Shown: positions 62,244-64,000 of the stretch, piece by piece
How positions within the stretch are numbered: the first letter of the stretch is position 1
Layout: each line of letters begins with the position of its first letter
Assembly: GCA_022457065.1 (NCBI GenBank)
Contig: JAJGBQ010000001.1
Location: 3,410,001 to 3,474,000, forward strand
Length of the DNA: 64,000 bases
DNA from: Curvularia sp. ZM96
Taxonomy: Eukaryota > Ascomycota > Dothideomycetes > Pleosporales > Pleosporaceae
Reading direction: 5' to 3'
Translations under genes and position numbers: made by a program
The notes under the pieces: generated by a model
Databases searched by the model: none
Seen by the model: only the letters and a program-made list of their open reading frames with translations
Told to the model about the DNA's origin: nothing

Positions 62244-64000
62244 ATGGCGTCCGCAACCGAGCACGTGATGGATACACCTCGCGGAGAGAAAGACAGCGAC
62301 GAGCGATTGGAGGAAGCCAAGCACATCAACACCATAGAAAATTTACCGGATCCAGATGCAAACCTCACTGAAGAAGAGCGCGCTGCCCAGGTAAGTTTTT
62401 CCCACATCATGGCTTAATACAGCTGGACAGATAAATGACCTTTTTCACAGGACAAGAAATTGCTCCGCAAACTCGACTTACACCTGATTCCCTGGCTCAC
62501 GCTCCTATATCTCGTTTCATTCCTCGACCGTACCAACATCGGCAATGCAAAAGTTGATGGCCTTCAGGAAGACCTCAAAATGTCCAATAGCCAATATAAC
62601 AACAGTCTTACGATCTTTTTTGTTAGTTATTCTGTTTTTGAGCCACTCACCAATGTGCTGCTCAAGAAGATGAGACCTAGCATATTCCTTCCTCTGATCA
62701 TGATTCTCTGGGGCATTTGTATGACCTGTATGGGTCTTGTACATAATTATTCTGGCCTGATGACAGCTGTAAGTAGATAACTCGTGTTGGTGGATATGAG
62801 CTTGGCTAATAGTGATAGCGCTGGTTTCTTGGAGTTGCTGAAGCCGGGCTCTTCCCAGGAGTTAATTATTTTCTCAGCTGTTGGTACAAGCGGTCAGAAT
62901 TCGGTATCCGAGCTGCTGTCTTCTTCTCAGCCGCAGCACTCGCCGGTTCGTTTGGAGGGCTCTTGGCCGCAGCAATCGCTAAGATGTCTGGCGTGGGTGG
63001 CAAGCCGGGATGGGCGTGGATTTTCGTACGGAAACTTACATTATTTTATGTCAAATCCAGAGTTTACTGACAGTGTTTAGATTCTCGAGGGCCTTTTCAC
63101 CATCTTGGTGGGAATTGCTTCATACTGGATGGTGCATGACTTCCCAGCTGAAGCCACATTTCTCTCTCCCGATGACCGAGCTCGCGTCCTGCGGCGACTA
63201 CGCGCCGACCAACAAGCATCATCAGGCCATGAAGAGTTCCAGATGAAGTACTTTTGGCAGTCAGTCAAAGACTGGAAGACGTATGCTTTTGCCATTATTT
63301 ACATGGGAGCAGACGGCTCCCTATATGCGTTTAGCTTATTTCTACCGTCTATCATTGCAGGTCTAGGCTATACTTCGACAAGGGCGAATTTGCTTTCGGT
63401 ACCGCCCTATGCAGTGGCCGCCGTTGTCACCGTATTAGTCGGATACATCGCTGACCGCACAAATCAACGAGGCTACTGCAACATATTCGTTTCCATCTTC
63501 GGTATTGTGGGCTTTGCCATGTTGCTTGCGTCAGGCAACCCTCATGTCCAATACGCAGGTACATTTTTAGGTGCAATGGGGATTTATCGTGAGTATATTT
63601 CAGGGCTTTGTATTTGTCCTGCATGATGAAATGGAGAGAAAAGAACCAAAGGCTGACCATTGCCTAGCTACCATCGCCAACACAATCTCTTGGTGTGCCA
63701 ATAACGTAGAAGGCGTGTATAAACGTGGAGTAACTTTAGGTTTCGTTATAGGGTGGGGAAATATCAATGGAGTCGTCTCATCCAATATCTATCGCAGCAA
63801 GGACAAGCCGAGATATTTTCTCGGCCATGGCGTCGTCCTGGCTTATTTGACCCTTTGGCTCTTCGCAGGCAGCATTATTACGCGTGTTCTGCTTGTTTGG
63901 GAGAACAAGAAGAGAACTCAGGGACGCAGGGATCATTGGGTTGAGGGGAAAAGTGAGGAAGAAATTAGAGAAATGGGTGATCGTAGGGCCGATTTCCTGT
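62244..64000 (+). CDS. MFS allantoate/nicotinate-type transporter (Dal5/Tna1 family; 3' end beyond the window)
   Basis: Anion:cation symporter family member importing small organic anions such as allantoate, nicotinate or pantothenate. Exons: 62244-62390, 62451-62768, 62819-63025, 63081-63588 and 63668 to the edge (introns 60, 50, 55 and 79 bp). Family blocks: KLLRKLDLHLIPWLTLLYLVSFLDRTNIGNAKVDG at TM1 and its loop; SYSVFEPLTNVLLKKMRPS; RWFLGVAEAGLFPGVNYFLSCWY opening exon 3; GGKPGWAWIF-ILEGLFTI across the third splice; FPAEATFLSPDDRA in the central loop; QRGYCNIFVS in the second half. The 3' exon reaches the post-TM12 tail (RRDHWVEGKSEEE), so only a few residues are missing. Substrate unknown. 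Confidence 0.92.

Overview
The window is a piece of filamentous ascomycete nuclear chromosome. The genes carry short (45-165 bp) GT-AG introns with CTAAC-type branch sites. The gene set is fungal (AzgA purine permease, CYP51, ATG10, RRS1, PAM17), and the transposons carry only C-to-T/G-to-A damage, the signature of repeat-induced point mutation (RIP). A Dothideomycete, perhaps Pleosporales, fits best, but that placement is inference. All exon joins below were worked out by hand from splice signals and reading frame.

Layout. 1-4815: a GH2 beta-galactosidase (minus strand, cut by the left edge) diverges from a sugar-porter MFS gene, a LAC4/LAC12-style lactose-use pair. 5413-7544: a pogo/Fot1-type DNA transposon with a RIP-broken transposase. 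8286-14107: a small basic lysine-rich protein, an unrecognised 280-residue protein and an F-box protein, all on the minus strand. 14556-21589: a GA4-desaturase/AsaB-type oxygenase, an AzgA-type purine permease with seven exons, and a long methyltransferase-like protein. 21590-25481: a gene-poor gap with a LysM-domain relic. 25482-27368: an amino-acid permease.

29981-46631 is one composite block. A second Fot1-like DNA transposon (about 1.86 kb when the insertions are subtracted) is split by two Ty3/gypsy chromoviruses, each inserted in its transposase and each flanked by a perfect 5-bp target duplication (AATCT and CTAGA). Removing both insertions in silico restores a single frame of 548 codons. 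Both chromoviruses carry, between the chromodomain and the 3' LTR and on the opposite strand to gag-pol, an extra ORF. It encodes a Zn(II)2Cys6-type cysteine cluster followed by a coiled coil and has its own TATA-like box. Their Gag part also has an array of C-x(3-4)-C-x2-H modules. These are the most unusual items in the window.

46632-49222 holds degenerate sequence. 49223-60364 is dense housekeeping DNA: PAM17, a nitronate monooxygenase, CYP51 (with a 69-bp tandem duplication containing a CCAAT box in its promoter), a CHK2-type FHA kinase with a 17-bp micro-exon, ATG10, mitoribosomal mS29 and RRS1. Several of these are paired head to head over short shared promoters. 62244-64000 is an allantoate/nicotinate-type MFS transporter cut by the right edge.
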